DNA of 64,000 bases from Coenobita brevimanus (taxonomy: Eukaryota; Arthropoda; Malacostraca; Decapoda; Coenobitidae). Positions 60,943-64,000 of this stretch are shown piece after piece (the first letter of the stretch is position 1; the number at the start of each line of letters is the position of its first letter). The stretch covers positions 37,083,604 through 37,147,603 of the forward strand of contig CM064715.1 of assembly GCA_032717465.1 (NCBI GenBank). The letters run 5' to 3'. The notes beneath the pieces are model-generated. The model worked only from the letters and a program-made list of their open reading frames with translations. It was not told the origin of the DNA and did not search any database. The position numbers and the translations under genes are program-made.

Positions 60943-63650
60943 ATGATTAAGTTGATGTACTCAAATGTGGATGGAATGGTATCTAAATTATTAGAGATGA
61001 ATGATTATGTCAGAGAAAATGAACCACATATAATATGCCTAACTGAAACAAAATTAACACCAAGGATATCGCATGACATCCTAAACTTAGAGGAATATAA
61101 TATATGGAGAAGAGATAGGAACTTAAAAAAAGGAGGAGGAATTATAAAATTAACTAAGAAAAATCTAAAAGTCAAAGAAATAGAATTAGATATACGTTCA
61201 CAAGTAGAACTGATTGCAGTAGAGATAAATGCATCTGAAGGGAAAGTAATTGTAGCCAATTTGTACATGCCACCCAGATCAAACACATGGGAAACAGACG
61301 AATATGAGGACCTGGCGGAGAGTATAATTCAGAGTTTAAGATCATTACTACATAAAATGGAAGAGAAATCGAAAAGAATTATACTAACTGAAGATTTTAA
61401 TACAAATATAAATTGGAATACTCTAGATATAATAAGCCAAGAAAGCTGTTGGGACCACAAGCTCCTGGATCTTGTGCAAGAATTTTTCCTAACGCAACAT
61501 GTAAGGGAAAGCACCGGAAAAAGAGGACTCGATGTGCCCTCAATGCTAGATCTCATATTTACTAGGCAAGAAAACGATACTGACAATTTAAAATATCACC
61601 CTCCATTCGGCAAAAGCGATCATGCAGTACTAAATATCAATTTCAGGACTGCATATGACGTAGATAACAGCAATGAAAGTTACAAAAAGAGCCTAAACTA
61701 TAAAAAGGGAGAGTATCATGACCTAAAGAAGTACTTCTTAGAAACTGATCGGGAAAAGGAGCTTAGAGGACAAGATTTAAATGCTATATATGAAAAATTC
61801 TGTGAACTTTATGAAATAGGAGTCCAGAAGTACATCCCACAGCACAAAGAAGCAGAAAAGAAAAGAAAGAAATGGTTCAATACAGAATGTAAAAAATCAA
61901 AAGAAAAAAGAGATTTATTGTGGAATAGATACAGAAGACACAACAGTGAAAGGGCATATAATAATTACAAACAGGCAAGAAACGATTATACAAGAATAAG
62001 GAGGGAAGCCCAAAAGCAGTTTGATGAGGATATCATAAATAAAAGTAGTGATCAACCGAAGCTATTTTACAGCTACATCAGAAGCAAAACCAAAGTAAAG
62101 GATAAAATACAATCCATTACGGACGATGGAATCACCTATACACAAGAGAAGGATATTTGTGAAGCACTAAACAAGAATTTCCGATCAGTTATTACAGAGG
62201 AAAAAAAATTTTGAGACGGATTATATGGAACATGCATGCCCACACATACTACCAGATATACAAACATCAGAAAAAGAAATACAGGAGGAGCTAAGTAAAT
62301 CAGACAAAGGAAAAGCAAATGGTCCTGATGAAATTTCATGTTGGGTGCTACGTGAATGTGCAAAGGAGTTAAGTAAACCATTATTTTTAATTTTCAAGAA
62401 ATCCTTGAGTCAAGGTAAACTACCTGATATTTGGAAGAAAGCAAACATTGTTCCCTCATTCAAGAAAGGGAATAGACAAAATCCACTTAACTACCGACCA
62501 GTATCAATAACCAGTGTTGTAAGCAATGTATTAGAAAAGCTTATAAGAAAAGCTTGGGTAAATCACCTAAAAGAACACAGTATCATAACAGAAAGACAGT
62601 TTGGTTTCAGAAAAGGAAAATCATGTGTTACTAATCTGTTGAGCTGCTATGACAGAGTAAGAGACACATTACAGGAAAGAGAAGGATGGGTGGACAGTAT
62701 CTATTTAGATTTCAAGAAAGCATTTGACACAGTACAACACCAAAGACTTTTATGGAAACTGTACCATCAAGGAGGAATTCGAGGCAAACTGTATTGTTGG
62801 ATGCAAGATTTTCTCATGAAAAGAAAAATGAGAACAGTACTAAGGGGAAATTACTCATCACGGAAAGAAGTGACTAGTGGAGTACCACAGGGCTCAGTGC
62901 TGGCACCAATCATGTTTTTAGTGTATATAAATGATATAGACAGTAACACTGGAAATAAAAGCTATCTAAATATGTTTGCAGATGATGCAAAAATACAAAG
63001 GTGAATTACTAACACAGACTCTTGTAAAGAGCTATAAGAAGAATTAAATAAACATCATGAATGGAGTAATACATGGCAAATGGAATTCAGTGTGGACCAG
63101 TGTCATGTAATCAAGTTTGGTAAAAGTGGAAAAAGACCTGATTGGGATTATACCTTAGGAAATAAAACCCTACACACATCAGAAAGAGAGAGGACCTAGG
63201 TGTGACTGTCAATAACAGACTATCTCCGGCTGACTGCTTGCCATTATGAGAATAGCGTTTACATACATAAATGAAGACGTGCTAAGAAAGATAATAACAT
63301 CATTCATCAGACCAACCCTGGAGTATGCATCAGTACTCTGGAGTCCTCATCTCAAAAAACACATAGACAAGATTGAAAAAGTTCAAAGGGCCGCTACAAG
63401 ATGGGTACCAAGCTTAAGGGATCTAAGCTACGAAGAAAGACTAAATAAACTGAATCTACCAACACTACAGGAGAGAAGGAAAAGAGGTGACATGATTATG
63501 CTATATAAATGCATATCAGGGAAGGAGAAAATAGACATAAATGATTACTTAACGTATGGGGAAGCATCAGCAAGAGCACACTGCGAAAAATTGCATAAGC
63601 AGAGAGGTGATAAAGACGTAAGGAAATTTAGTTTCTCAAATTGAGCAATT
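60943..63650 (+). pseudogene. LINE ORF2 (endonuclease and reverse transcriptase), copy 4
   Basis: From the ATG at 60943, 423 codons stay open: endonuclease with MYSNVDGMVSK, ICLTETKLTPR, NLYMPPRS, LTEDFNTNINW (G of the usual GDFN is E) and KSDHAVLN. A run of A at 62201-62208 shifts the frame to 62225-63004 with KGKANGPDEISCW, NYRPVSITS, ERQFGFRKGKSC, DFKKAFDTV, SGVPQGSVLAP and the catalytic NMFADDAK (near 62975). A TGA ends it at 63002-63004. A deletion near 63235 precedes the C-terminal frame 63246-63644, and the last stop replaces RAI by *AI. Confidence 0.9.
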
Positions 63651-63808
63651 GGTCAGTGGAATGCACTACCGAATGAAATAGTGTGTGCCAAAACAATTCA
63701 CAAATTTAAGGATTTGTACGAGAAATATGGTTTCAGACACGGGACAGTACGAGCTTGACTCATTCCTGTAAAGATACATTTAGGTAAGAACAATTAGGTA
63801 AGAACACA

Positions 63809-63864
<56 letters not shown>
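63809..63864. repeat. (GA)n microsatellite
   Basis: GA run after the LINE 3' end. The remaining 136 bases to the window edge show no feature except (CT)/(GA) patches. Confidence 0.95.
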
Positions 63865-63866
<2 letters not shown>

Positions 63867-64000
63867 AATACAGGAATGGCAGAAAATGCGTCCCTTGTGA
63901 ATGAGGAGATAAGGCGTGACAGCCGTCCCTCTTCTCTCTCTCATTGTCCATTCCCTCCCTCCTCTCTCGGAGAGAAAGAGAAAGAGCAGAGGCGGATTAA

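Larger units (their letters stand above)
59603..63804 (+). mobile_element. CR1-like LINE, copy 4, most complete
   Basis: 5' UTR, ORF1, ORF2 and the 3' terminus with two TTAGGTAAGAAC units are all present in 4.2 kb. It keeps open frames where copies A and B have stops (for example at 61296 and 60560), but has its own lesions. The 3' end runs AAGAACACACACGAGAG into (GA)n. Confidence 0.92.

Overview
The window is eukaryotic repeat-rich DNA with no recognisable intact host gene. Dense (CA)n, (TA)n, (GA)n and GATA microsatellites, together with a mix of CR1-like, RTE-like and I-like LINEs, Ty3/gypsy elements, Tc1, hAT and piggyBac transposons, fit an arthropod, most likely a decapod crustacean. 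The taxon is an inference from repeat style. Almost every coding stretch is a broken transposable-element gene.

Layout. 1-3604 (-): 5' part of a Gmr1-like Ty3/gypsy element (LTR, PBS, gag with a SCAN-like capsid region, protease, then integrase directly). 3735-6052 (+): 5'-truncated copy of a CR1-like LINE. 6864-16796 (+): a decayed gypsy element whose integrase is split by about 7.65 kb of later insertions: a TCCGAACCATCC-bearing DNA-transposon remnant, a Tc1-like transposase with a probable intron, and an RTE-like LINE on the minus strand. 16797-19240 and 34543-36310 are inverted copies of a non-coding repeat, with a third partial copy at 19340-20058. 20097-28251 (+): an env-bearing, errantivirus-like provirus with both LTRs, inserted into a (TA)n palindrome. 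28613-34176 (+): an I-superfamily LINE with RNase H. 36311-40035 (+): a second RTE-like LINE carrying a hAT MITE.

39994-47674 is a tandem duplication of about 3.85 kb holding a possible solo LTR and the 5' part of the CR1-like LINE. The second copy continues to 50720 and carries a piggyBac-like element in a TTAA site. 50776-57540 is mostly unassigned sequence with tRNA-like SINE fragments, a hAT element with its target duplication, and minisatellites. 57545-59110 (-) is a fragment of a widespread uncharacterised Cys-rich repetitive family. 59603-63804 (+) is the most complete CR1-like LINE copy.

The genes do not form a cellular pathway; the story is nested mobile elements. The most notable pattern is that all CR1-like LINE copies abut (AC)n microsatellites at their 3' ends and at their 5' or truncated ends, which suggests target preference for (AC)n.
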